Shown: piece after piece, positions 23,156-33,522 of the stretch
How positions within the stretch are numbered: the stretch's first letter is position 1
Layout of the letters: every line of letters starts with the position of its first letter
Assembly: GCA_928212115.1 (NCBI GenBank)
Contig: CAKMRJ010005523.1
Coordinates: forward strand, 243,732,594 to 243,796,593
Direction: 5' to 3'
Origin: Lactuca virosa
Taxonomy: Eukaryota; Streptophyta; Magnoliopsida; Asterales; Asteraceae
DNA length: 64,000 nt
Position numbers and translations under genes: made by a program
The notes under the pieces: generated by a model
The model's database searches: none
What the model saw: the letters and a program-made list of their open reading frames with translations, nothing else
What the model was told of the DNA's origin: nothing

Positions 23156-25199
23156 TTTCCAAAAAGTTAAAACCCTAAGGATGTCATAATCAATACAGAT
23201 ACATAAGTTACAACGTAAAGACCTGATGGTCCTGAATACTATTGTAGGTTGTCCCTTAATCACTCAGCATCCAAATAAAGTTCTGATAGCTTATGTTTTG
23301 ATACTTGTGATGCATATAAACTGAGTGGGTCGGTTTGGGAAACCTCGTGAGATACATAGGGATTTCAATCCTACAATATTGACATGATAATATTCCTTAT
23401 TTATCAGACCTGCAAAACCAACCGTTTACCATTCTATATCCATATAGGTTACATTCCTACATATCTTTTCCTACCGATCCTCACAGACCCTTGGCCATGA
23501 TTATCAGGGGAAATTTATCTCGCCTGATGAACTATTAAAAGATTGACTACATAGCTAGGAATTTCCTTGGCTTGTGTAAGTCATAAAGAATATGCAGACA
23601 TACCATTATAGTTATCTGATCAGGACCTACCATCTTTATGTTATCCAAGAATATGCATGCATACCATTACAGTTGTTTGATCGGGACCCACCATATCTGG
23701 TCATCCTAAGGGGAATACTATATCGTATTCCCGTACGGAGCTGCCGTACATCGACACCTGAAAGTGTCACGGAACAGAACTTTACTCTCCGTTCCTAGGT
23801 TATTCACATTCTCCTAATGAAACTACCTTATATCAAACTTAATTGAATTAGGTACCTTCCACAAGTCTAAGTTTATCCCTAGACACTAACCTATCTCTAG
23901 TGTATTTATATTCCCTAGAGAGCATTAGGTATTATTATTATTTTATCCTCTCATCAATGCTATTTTTAATACTATTATATGATATTATCTATTTAATCAT
24001 AACAAATAATAGAACCATATATGGTTCACACATAGCCCAATATATACATATATTAACATATAATCCAGCCAATAAGCATATAATTCATATACGATTCCCA
24101 ACACATATTTAATACTTGTATTAAATCATATTCATGAAAGAGACTATGCACTCACTTGATAAAATGGATGTCTCGGAGTTTGGGCAGAACTTCGCCTTAT
24201 CACTTATCTTTTTCTTTTGACGTGACCTAGTGTAATTATTATTAGGTCTTAGTCTTATATTCTGTATGACTAATGGTTTATCAAGTAAGGAATAACAATG
24301 TAGGATCATATAGGAGGTAGGGTGCATATGATATATAGAGTATATTGTTTGGAAATATCACTTTAAACACCTCACTAAATCCAGCCTAGACATTATCCCC
24401 GTAAGTAGATCAATCAGTAATATGACTCAAAATCACTGATAAATCTTATTTATAAATTCATAAAAACGAATATGAATCTAAATATAAATTACACTAAAAT
24501 AATATAGAGTGTAATTCAACTTGCAGAGAATTCCTAGACAAAAGTTTGGAAATTGCACTGGCAGAACTTCGACCTGATAACTACTAGTTGTCAAGCTCTT
24601 AGGGACCTCAATGCTTCGCCATAAACTTAAAAACTAAGGGAAATTTAGACCAAAATCGAGAGGATCTCAAGAGAGAAAGTTGATGGGTGTGGAGGAATGA
24701 ATGAGCCATTTGAGGCTATTTATAGGCGTTTTTTAGGGTGCACGACGTGCAAATGGGGGGGCACATCGTGCATTTTAAGGCAACATCTCCCCAGCTATTT
24801 TATGTCACATGTCAGCTTCTTTGTGGTCCACATTTTCACCTTCTAGAAGCACACGTCGAGCACCCGGTGTACACCGTGCACCGTGCAAAACCCAGACTTT
24901 GTAAATTTTGTATATAAGCTCCGTTTTTACGTTCTTTATATCTACAGAAAGCTCTCGAAGAGATCTACAACTTTTCTTTATACTCCATCGACTAATTTTG
25001 AATGTATTTTCCGTCCCTATTTTTATATGATTAAATGATTTTGCTAAAATCATAACTCTCTCGTACAGACTCCGTTTTTGACATTCATTTTTCTCAAAAT
25101 TCATATCTTAAAGAGTACTGTGATTTTCCTTTTAGTTATTTTAGCTAAAGCTCAACCATTCTCTTCATAGCTTTTTACATCACACATTCCTCGTGCGCG
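23156..25199 (-). mobile_element. Right part of the old solo LTR (minus) split by element A
   Basis: Continues the LTR begun at 5724. On the minus strand it has a TATA box (CTATAAATAG, 24716-24725) and upstream CG-centred palindromes TGCACGACGTGCA (24739-24751) and GCACATCGTGC (24761-24771). AAGTGAGTGCATAG (donor at 24155) matches the solo LTR at 29597. The right end is degraded: the last LTR-like bases are GTGCGCG, then gctaa. Without element A its length would be about 2.16 kb. Confidence 0.65.
24716..24725 (-). promoter_or_regulatory. TATA box of the minus-strand solo LTR
   Basis: The minus strand reads CTATAAATAG, just downstream of the GCAC...GTGC palindrome cluster. Confidence 0.5.
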
Positions 25200-25204
25200 G
25201 CTAA

Positions 25205-25397
25205 AACTTATTTATTCATATTATGCATTTAAAAAGGTACAAAACTTAAGAATATATAAAAATCATATTTATAATATGTTTTTATATAAAAAAAAAGGCA
25301 TATTTATGACTATAGAATACATATAAAGACAATTTCTTAATGCATAAAAACATATTATCTGAAAACGTATTTTATACATAAAAAACATAACTATATG

Positions 25398-25437
<40 letters not shown>

Positions 25438-26345
25438 TGTATTTAAAAACTTTACGGTGTTATACAATTTATATTGATGTTAAGGAGTAAAAACATAAAT
25501 GTTTCTCCAGCTTAGTGGCATATGCGTCACTTTGTCAGTGGCAGAGCTGTGTTCCATTCCTAAAAACGCATAAATTGATACAAACTTACAAGTAACCTAA
25601 TAAACTGGTAAAAACGCATAAATTCACACAAACTTATGGCTTTATTGAACCCAAAACCCCCTAAAGAGTAAAACCGAATATTTTATGAAAACTTAAGGAG
25701 TTTTATAACGTTAGTCCTTTCTTTTTTGAACAAAAAACACAAATATCGGACCATGTCTATTTATACAACCTCCTAAGTTGAGACCAACATAGTTTCCTAC
25801 ACAATAATTACATACATTATTTATCCTAGTTCACTTGATTTAATAAGGCCTTTGAGGCGAGCTATGAGGTTTCCTTGTGACTCTTGCATCACGTAATTTC
25901 TAACAAAATGTCCAAATATATCGTGAATTATAGTGAGTCGCGTTCTTACTTACTCTTGGTTGTTATTATTTTTCTACAACATTAAAAATATAATATGTTG
26001 CTTACCATAACAAAGATTGAATCCTACTCGTTAATGTTCCACATGCATGAACCCTCGAAGTACACATTTTGTGCTTTTCTTGATGAAATAGCAATCTCGA
26101 GAGAATATATCGTATTCGCTTATAAATAGGGAAAATACGTTATATATTTTTTGAATTACGAAATAAAAAAATTTACATGAAATTTTGAAACACATTGGGA
26201 ATACAAAATTTGTGCTCTTTGTCTATCCATCGAAGGATAGCAATCAAACACTATATTCTTCTTGTTGGTTTGTCTTTGTAATATAACATAATCCTTATTG
26301 ACCATTTCTTTATTCATCCTAAGTTATTATTTAAATCAAAGTAAC
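25205..26345. other. AT-rich intergenic DNA
   Basis: No gene is seen. It contains a (TAA)n tract and a direct repeat, AAAACGCATAAATT followed by ACAAACTTA, at 25564 and 25612. Confidence 0.6.
25399..25435. repeat. (TAA)n microsatellite
   Basis: About twelve uninterrupted trinucleotide units. Confidence 0.9.
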
Positions 26346-26359
26346 TAAAAAAATTATAG

Positions 26360-26363
<4 letters not shown>

Positions 26364-26403
<40 letters not shown>

Positions 26404-26427
26404 TATATATATATCTATATATATAAC
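26364..26427. repeat. (TA)n microsatellite
   Basis: TA repeat with two small interruptions, left of the hairpin MITE. Confidence 0.9.
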
Positions 26428-26481
26428 ACTAAGGCTCAAATGAGAACAAATATGTAACCGAAAATATGAGTCTTAACGGAT

Positions 26482-26664
26482 CATTATTATTTGTATTATT
26501 AGTATTCTTATATAGATAGCCACATTTGTTTAGCCCATTGTATTCGGTTTATTTTCCTATGTAACTAAGGAATATATAAAGATTAAATAGGAAAAGGGTC
26601 TAGGGTCTAGACTAAATGAATATGGGCTATCTATATAAAATACTAATAATACAAATAATAATGA
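26482..26664. mobile_element. Hairpin MITE
   Basis: Arms of about 50 bp (26482-26533 and 26614-26664) are near-perfect inverted copies, including CATTATTATTTGTATTATTA and TATAGATAGCC. The loop is about 80 bp. No coding capacity. Ends and target duplication are not resolved. Confidence 0.65.
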
Positions 26665-27080
26665 TTTACTAACACTTTAAATTATATATTTTTTATTTAA
26701 AATAAAAAAATTGCAAAAAAAAAATTGGTTTAAGTCATCACAAGTATTAAATGGTCTAATTAGAATATTATTTTTGGTTATCGATTTTTCTGTATAATTA
26801 TATATCTTCTAAAAACCAATGTAGGTCGGTCATTCTTTTGATTTTTCTTCTTTATATTTTTCTTATATATCCCTTTTATTTTTACTCTTTGTTTATAATT
26901 GTCCATTCTCTTTTTTTTAATCACCAAGGCCTACAATTTTTTTTTTTAACTTTTTGCAATTTACATCCTCCTATTAAGTTTGCTATCATCCTTATACTTT
27001 ATAAAATGACATTTTCAACCTTTTACTTCTTAAAATTATATATTCACTCTTGTACTTAAACTTTAAAAAAATATATATTT
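26665..27080. other. AT-rich intergenic DNA
   Basis: T-rich and A-rich low-complexity sequence; nothing recognised. Confidence 0.5.
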
Positions 27081-27575
27081 CACCCATTCTATTTTCTTAA
27101 CTTTTGTTTTATCCATCGTAATATATATAATATGATATACCTACGGTTACCACTCCTCTAATTTTCTAACCTTTCGTATACGTCGGTATAAATTAGAAGT
27201 GGTCAACGTTTCGATGTAAATTTAAAACTTTAGTTCGTTAATTTAAAAAATTTATTTGTCTTTTATGTATGTTTCGGTATAAATTCGAGTTCGTCTACGT
27301 TTATTTGTAATTTTTTTACGTTCGAGTGTTTATTTTCATGTACGTTTCCTATATATGAATCGGGATGTTTTTTAATTATTTCAATCTTACTTACTTATAT
27401 TCATATACGTTTTGCATATAATACAGTTTTGGTTATCTCTGTTTGGCATGACTTTGACCCTTCACTATTGTGGTTTGTCAACTTAAGTCTTCCTAGGTTT
27501 CTGTTCAAAATATAACAACTTACTTTCTACTACTTTTCAAACTGCCGCCGCAACGCGTGACGGATAAAATCCTAG
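27080..27575 (+). mobile_element. Helitron 3' end
   Basis: The segment ends with a GC-rich hairpin-forming stretch (GCCGCCGCAACGCGTGACGG, 27544-27563). After a short spacer comes CTAG (27572-27575), followed by T. Plant Helitrons end in a subterminal hairpin and CTRR and insert between A and T. Internal repeated TTTCGGTATAAATT-like text is compatible. The 5' end is not located and no Rep/helicase is seen, so this is a non-autonomous or truncated copy. Confidence 0.55.
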
Positions 27576-27863
27576 TTAGTAATAATAACACATTATGAAG
27601 TGAGCGTTTAAATCAACTGTTACTCCTTATTTTCATGGGATTATCCTTGTATTGTTTGGCTTTCACCAAACGAATAGCTTTTAAAATAAAAAGTTAGTTT
27701 TTCGACTATTTTTATTTGTATAGTCAATAAATCATAAAAACTAAAAATTCTAAAATATCTCAAAAACTATTTAAATTAGCTTTGAATCATGTATTTTTTT
27801 AATAAAAGCTTAAAAATCGATCACATTATCCATTGATCAAACTAGAATATTGTTTTTGAATTT

Positions 27864-28060
27864 GGGAAATTGACTTATTAAGGTAATTAAATTTTCGGTT
27901 TGTTCACATCTGAGTAAATATTTTTGTACACATCTAGGTCACAAACTTTTTGAAAGTGTTTACATATGACCATTATGACCGGATGTAGCAGGTTACATCC
28001 GATCATAATTATCATATGTGAAGACTTCCAACTAGATGTATAAAAAAAATAGTTACCCAG
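27864..28060. mobile_element. MITE copy 1 (GACTTATTAAGG family)
   Basis: The left terminal region GGGAAATTGACTTATTAAGG, then GGTAATTAAATTTTC, matches MITE copy 2 at 32462. The interior differs, with CATATGACCATTATGACCGG and its inverted partner near 28000. The right arm (AATAGTTACCCAGAT) is shortened. Confidence 0.55.
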
Positions 28061-28080
28061 ATTTGAATAAACTCTAAGAG

Positions 28081-28258
28081 TAAATTACACGAATCGTCCC
28101 TATGGTTTATGGTAATTTACACGTTTGATTCATAACTTATTTTTTTTAACTCGGATGATCCCTACTGTTTATTTTTGTTGTGCGTTTGGTCCTGTCATAC
28201 CTAAAAAGACTGTTGTGCCATTATTAATTAATGTTCTTATTTATGTATTTTTTTATAT
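28081..28258. other. Fragment of a TTACACGAATCGTCCC-type repeat
   Basis: AT-rich repeat remnant with the TTACACGAATCGTCCCTATG motif common at plant transposon ends. It was split by the Pack-MULE and resumes at 29333. Confidence 0.35.
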
Positions 28259-29332
28259 GGGAAAATGACAAAAATGTCTTACAAAGTTTTTAGGCTTAGT
28301 CGATTCAGTCCCTAAAGTTTTTGTCGGGCTTTATGGGTCCTTAAAGTAGGATACGACCTGCTCGTTTAATCTTTGTCAACCTGTAATAGCCGGTTCAGTG
28401 ACCATTTAGACCAAAAAAAACTCACATTATCCCCTTATAAAGCCAAAAAAAATAAGTTCAGGGATTTCATTGTCAATTAACGCAGAATAACCCACAAGCC
28501 AAGTGTACACAAAGTTTTCACTCGATTACAGAAGTCGCCATGGTTGGAACGCAATTCCAAGCAACGCATTTAACAGCACACCTCGCCGAAAATTGAACAA
28601 CGATGGACTCAGGTTCATGAGGGCGTTCGTCGAAGCTGCGACGTTGGCTGCATTGTTGGTTGTGATGGTGGCTAGCTTGATTCCGATGATGGAGAGAATC
28701 ATGGTTGAAATCCCACCAATTTCTCCTGATAATTGAATCGGGTTCGAGATTACACGATCGAAGATGACTTGTGTCGATGTCGTTACTTCTAAACCGACGA
28801 ACGTGCATGCACCCATGAGAATCGGTAGTCCAGCTTGACCGATGATTTGATCCTTTTGGCTCTTGGCATAACGAGTGAAATCGGGGATGTTAAGTGTAAT
28901 GTCGCCCAAAAGCTTACGTTTCGAGTCAGCGACGAGAAAAAAAGCAACCAGAACTCCGACGATGAGAGGCGTGAAGACATCGAGAGAACTTGACCAAATC
29001 TGTCGGCGTTAACATAAGCCCAAATGAGTAAAGTCGAAGTGAGAATAATCAAAATTGGGGCAGAATATTTTTCAAGTTCCCTGATTCCATCCATTCCTTT
29101 GATTACAACCACTAATTGGCAAGATAATCCACGAACTTATTTTTTTGACTTTATAGGGGTACAATGTGAGTTTTTTTTTGTCTAAATGGTCACTGAACCG
29201 CCTATTACAGGTTGAAAGGGACTAAAAGAGCAGGTCGTATCCTAGTTTAGAGACCCATAAAGTCCAACAAAAACTTTAGGGACTGAATCGACTAACTCTA
29301 AAAACTTTGTAGGGCATTTTTGTCATTTTCCC
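28259..29332. mobile_element. Pack-MULE carrying a captured PLUTO-like gene fragment
   Basis: Terminal inverted repeats of about 210 bp (28259-28470 and 29125-29332) begin GGGAAAATGACAAAAATG. The flanks TTTTTATAT and TTTTTATGT (28250-28258 and 29333-29341) form a 9-bp target duplication with one mismatch. Long TIRs with a 9-bp duplication are the mark of Mutator-like elements. The interior holds no transposase but a piece of a nucleobase transporter gene, so this is a Pack-MULE. Confidence 0.85.
28475..29120 (-). pseudogene. PLUTO: Captured fragment of plastidic nucleobase (uracil) transporter
   Basis: On the minus strand the frame reads VVVIKGMDGIRELEKYSAP, later SSEFWLLFF and SFWAT. After a frameshift come NIPDFTRYAKSQ, GQAGLPILMG, ITTNNAANV and ALLGIAFQPWRLL. 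These match the NCS1-type nucleobase:cation symporter that moves uracil into plastids (Arabidopsis PLUTO). About 210 residues of the membrane core are present, without the protein's N- and C-terminal parts. One base is missing near 28896, and a TAA stop follows PWRLL near 28527, after which homologous text (SSENFVYTWLVGYSAL) continues to the TIR. No introns are apparent in the fragment. A functional protein is not expected. Confidence 0.8.
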
Positions 29333-29591
29333 TTTTTATGTATATTTAAAAAAAAAAATAGGCCCCACATATCTGTATCTCTTCACCTTAAACCTGAAAC
29401 CACATTGGAAAAAGTTAATATGGGTCCCACCAGTCATAATCCCATCTCTTATCCTCCTCAAGTTTTTTTTCCATCTTTAGTGACATCGACGTTTTTACCA
29501 GCCATTTTTTCAGTCCTTCAATTCCGACGAACCAACACCACAACCCACTGTTTCTTCATCGAATTTTCCACCACCACAACTCAATACATCA
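29333..29591. other. Interval between Pack-MULE and solo LTR
   Basis: AT-rich left part continues the repeat seen at 28081-28258. The right part is C/T-rich with ACCACCACAAC-like runs. No gene. Confidence 0.4.
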
Positions 29592-30024
29592 CAAACTGTA
29601 ACGCCCGCAGATCCGGGCTAGTCAATTTAGAGACGATGAGCATCAAAAATGAGTTTTTGATGGAAGATTATTTAGAAGGATTAATCTTAACCAAGTTGTA
29701 GTACTCATAAATACCAACACGTGGATATAAAGAACGTCAAAAATGGAGTTCGTATGAACGAGTTACAAATTATAATAGCATATTTACGTATTAAAATAAA
29801 GTATAAATCATATATACGTACACACATATATACAAATGTATATATCATTAGAAAGGTATCGACGATGCGGTTATTATAAGACGAGTGTTGAGTACTTTCG
29901 ACATTAGTTTAGTACAAATATCGTTAAATCTATTTAAAATAGTATTATGAAGGGGTGTTTAGTCGTTTATATAACTATAAGGTCATTAAGTAATTATGGA
30001 GGGTAGTTTTTGTAAATTCAATTA

Positions 30025-30035
30025 CTATAAATAAG
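30025..30035 (+). promoter_or_regulatory. TATA box of solo LTR
   Basis: CTATAAATAAG, followed about 125 bp later by the palindrome cluster. Confidence 0.55.
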
Positions 30036-30669
30036 AGGCTTGGGCTCTCATATTTCTTGCACCATTCTCTTGATTCAAGAGTCTTTCTCTTCTTATCCCC
30101 CGAGCATTTCGGTCCCTCGCGATTCGACTTCTCTTTCTGTAGTTTTAGTATAGTAAGGTGAGCGCTGAAGCGCTGCACGAATCTTTAGAAAGATTCAGCG
30201 ACGAAGTTCTGCCCCTGCAGAGCCCGACTCCTAGCTAAAACCCCCTTGTAAGTAAGTTATGCTTACCTATTTTAATATAGCTTATATTTAAAATTAGTAT
30301 TGTTATTATGAACTTATAATAAATATTTGAGCTATTATTATGACTTATATAAGTGTCGTTATAATATCTTTTTAACTACTCGCGGTACGGGGAATCTGGT
30401 TTAAAGAGCCGAATAGGGTTGTTGGATTTCAAAAGTGCTATATGCCAAAATGGTCCTGCCCTCCGGTGTTTTATGTCTGGCCCCTGTCTGTACATAGTGG
30501 TTGGAAAGTATTGTTTAAACGCTTATATAATAATAATAATAATAAGACTAATAATTAGTCACGGTAAATATTAGACTAAAATCTAGGGGTAATAATACTA
30601 GGTTTCGTCGAAAGAAATTATTTTTAAGAAGCGAAGCGCTGTCTAAGTTCGGAATCACCACCTTAACAA

Positions 30670-31346
30670 GTGAGTGCATAGTTACTTTCATCTTACACAT
30701 AGATATGAAGTATTTTATATAAATTACGTGCTATGTGTGCATATTATCTGTATACTTGTTATCTATGCTGGATGAACGATTTTATACATGTTTTAAATAA
30801 TTTAAACTGTATATGTATTTTATATCTACGAATATGTTGGGTAAAACATGGGTAAATGAATGATGAGAGATGAATGATGATATGAGTGAACATTGGCAGC
30901 TATAGACTTAGTGCCTAACAAATAACATCGACAACTATGGACTTAGTGTCTATTGAATAAACGTTGGTAGCTATGGACTTAGTACCTGTTAGATAAACGT
31001 TGGTAGCTATGGACTTAGTACATATTAGATAAACACTGGTAGCTATGGATTTAGTACCCTATGAATGAACTTTAGCAGCTATGGAATTAGTTCTTTACAA
31101 ACGAGCATTGGCAGCTATGGACTTAGTGCCTGTCATATAAACCCTGGAAGCAATGGATTTCGGAATGAACGAATGCAGGATAAATGACTCTTAGGGTAGA
31201 CCTTAAGAGTAAGGAAGATAATGGGTATGGGTAATTGGGTTGATTGTTTGATGTTTAAACATAATAATTAAATTATTGTGGGTTGAAAACCCTATGTACT
31301 CACCAGGTTTCCCAACCTGACCCACTCAAGCTTATTTGTATCACAG
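30670..31346 (+). other. Candidate leader intron of solo LTR
   Basis: ACAA followed by GTGAGT starts at 30670. TTTGTATCACAG ends at 31346, and GTACTCACCAGG lies upstream of it. The minisatellite lies inside. Confidence 0.45.
30885..31160 (+). repeat. Minisatellite in solo LTR
   Basis: About seven units of 40-46 bp share TTGGTAGCTATGGACTTAGT. Confidence 0.85.
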
Positions 31347-31635
31347 GCGTCGATATGAAGTTACATTACACCGAAAGATTAAAGAGATGTAGATCACTAG
31401 TGTAAATGAATGTTAAATCTGTTTATGCTTATGTTTTTGTATTGATGATGACATCCCAAATGTTTTAAAATGAAAAAAATACATTTCTTCGGAAATGCTT
31501 TGATAACGTATTTATCATGTTTTTCTGGGAACAAATCCCGCAACATTTTTTTTATTAAAATAGGTACTCTGATTTTTATAAAGCATAAACAAAATCGGTC
31601 TTTTCTGGCCATGAAAATGGGGATGTCACACAAAC

Positions 31636-32461
31636 CTTACAGGAAAAGAAAATTGATACCATAAAGAAAAATTAAAGAGTTAGATGAATTGAAAACCATA
31701 ACTTGAAATGCAAATTAAAACCTAAAACTCTATTAACAACATTAGGTGTAAAACCCATGTATTACATAGGGTTCACTTTAAAGAACAAAAATATAAAATT
31801 CTAAACATTTGAGAAGTTTGAATTTATAAGAAAAAAATAGAAAAATATTGAATTATTAAAATTAAATTGTTTGTTTTTCTTTTAAATTAAACAAATAAAA
31901 TTAGATAAATAAAAAAAGGAAACTAATGAAACTTTAATTTAGAAAATTTGAAATTAGAAGGAAGTCAATTAATGAAATTGATATGCATTTATTATTACAT
32001 TTATTGCAATTATTACATTTAAATATTATGTGAAAATTAATAAAATGAAAAAAACTACAAAATGCCATGTGGTAAAAATTAATTGAAAATAACCACAAAA
32101 TGACATGTGGCCAAATCAATGAGAGTGTGACATGTGGCAAACAGTTCTTTATTTATTAGAGAGGATTCTAAGCTTTAACTCATCAAACGATGTGTTTTTT
32201 TATATTGTTGATCTCCATTTCTGATACTTTTAGTCTCTAATGAATTTAAAATTTTATATTTAATATCTTAAACAATAAGATTCTATAAAACGTAGATGTA
32301 TTTTTTTTCATGTTAAATCTATAGGGTTTTTTATTTTATTTAGTATTTTTTTAAAAAAAGTAGTGTATTTTAAAAATATATTTATCAAAATGGTGTGGTT
32401 TTAAAAATATTTACCATCTAGGTTAAATTTTATACCAAATCAAAATTAAAGGGTAAATTAA
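31636..32461. other. AT-rich intergenic DNA
   Basis: No gene. Two or three ACAAAATG(A/C)CATGTGG motifs at 32055-32145 suggest a decayed small transposon. Confidence 0.45.
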
Positions 32462-32635
32462 AAGATATTGACTTATCAAGGTAATTAAATTTTCGATTTG
32501 TTCACATCTGGGTAATTATTATTTTTTTTTGTAATATTTATGAACACTTCTATTACCTAGATGTGCACAAAAAAATAATAGTTACCCAGATATGAACAAA
32601 TAAAAAAGTTAATTACCTTAATAAGTCTATTTCCC
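32462..32635. mobile_element. MITE copy 2 (GACTTATTAAGG family)
   Basis: Terminal inverted repeats of about 50 bp: GACTTATCAAGGTAATTAA (from 32470) against TTAATTACCTTAATAAGTC (ending 32627), with CACATCTGGGTAATTATT and its partner further in. Length is about 170 bp with no coding capacity. Confidence 0.7.
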
Positions 32636-32863
32636 TTTTAGATTGAGGTTTTGATTTTCATTTTTTTTTCTGTATAATTGATAATAGTAATAGCTTACGA
32701 AGTGGGCTTTTGAATTGGACGTTACTCTTGATTTCTTGGGCTTGTACTTGTATTAATGGGCTTTTATCACTTGGCCCATACTTAGTCTATTGTTCAAATT
32801 TCAAATCTTTTGCTATTATTCATGATTTGCATTAAAAAAATACTAAAAACCAAAAATAAAAAA

Positions 32864-33021
32864 GGTAACAAGGTGTTATATAGCCTTAGATGATGTTTGA
32901 GATTTCATCTAAAAATAACTTATTGACTTTTGATGATTTGTATTATATAAAAAAAAAAGATAACAAGGTGTTATATAGCCTTAGAGGTTGTTTGAGATTT
33001 CATCTAAAAATAAGTTATCGA
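32864..33021 (+). repeat. Tandem duplication, 95-bp period
   Basis: TAACAAGGTGTTATATAGCC starts at 32866 and again at 32961, with about 60 matching bases after each. Confidence 0.8.
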
Positions 33022-33519
33022 TTTATTCGCTTTTTAAAAAGTTAATAAGTCAAAAAAAAAATGTTTGACAATATGAAAATGACTTTAAAACAATTTATCA
33101 TTAACCCTTCAAAAATGAGATTTCAGTAAGTTAGGATTTATAACTCTTTATAATTTTGTAGGTTGTAAAAAACAAATACCCTTAAAACATATATAAGCTA
33201 ATACAAACATTTTTTTTTAACTTATTGATTTTTTTCACCATAAAAGTTAATCCAAAAACTTTTAAAAGACTTATTTCCTTATTACCATAAGTCAACGGAT
33301 ATGTATAAGACATTTTAGTTCGGTTATTGGTTAAAATAATAATAATAATAACAATAATAATAATAACACTTTTAAAACAACTTATTTTCTCATCATCATA
33401 ATTTATATATAAAAAAGTTAATAATAATAATAATAATAAAGAATAAAAAAAAATGTTTCCTATGATTAGAGAGTAATTAGGGATTTTGGAAGGTACAATT
33501 AGGATACGTAGAGCAACAC
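33022..33519. other. Low-complexity AT-rich DNA
   Basis: Includes imperfect (AAT)n tracts at about 33335-33365 and 33420-33440. The open frame on the minus strand here is made of these repeats. Confidence 0.5.
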
Positions 33520-33522
33520 TTA

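Larger units (their letters stand above)
29597..31630 (+). mobile_element. Solo LTR, Gypsy type (TSD caaac)
   Basis: The segment starts TGTAACGCCCG and ends GGGGATGTCACA, 2034 bp. It is flanked by identical caaac at 29592-29596 and 31631-31635. No internal region follows. It has a TATA box, palindromes AGCGCTGAAGCGCT (30161-30174) and GAATCTTTAGAAAGATTC (30179-30196), a candidate leader intron and a minisatellite. The same family in minus orientation is at 5724/23156-25199 and probably 36568-37412. Confidence 0.9.

Noticed and set aside
28475..29120. Functional PLUTO transporter gene
   Set aside because: Only the middle of the protein, with a frameshift and a stop, enclosed by MULE inverted repeats.
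30885..31160. CRISPR-like regular repeats
   Set aside because: Units are contiguous minisatellite repeats in a plant LTR, without unique spacers or cas genes.
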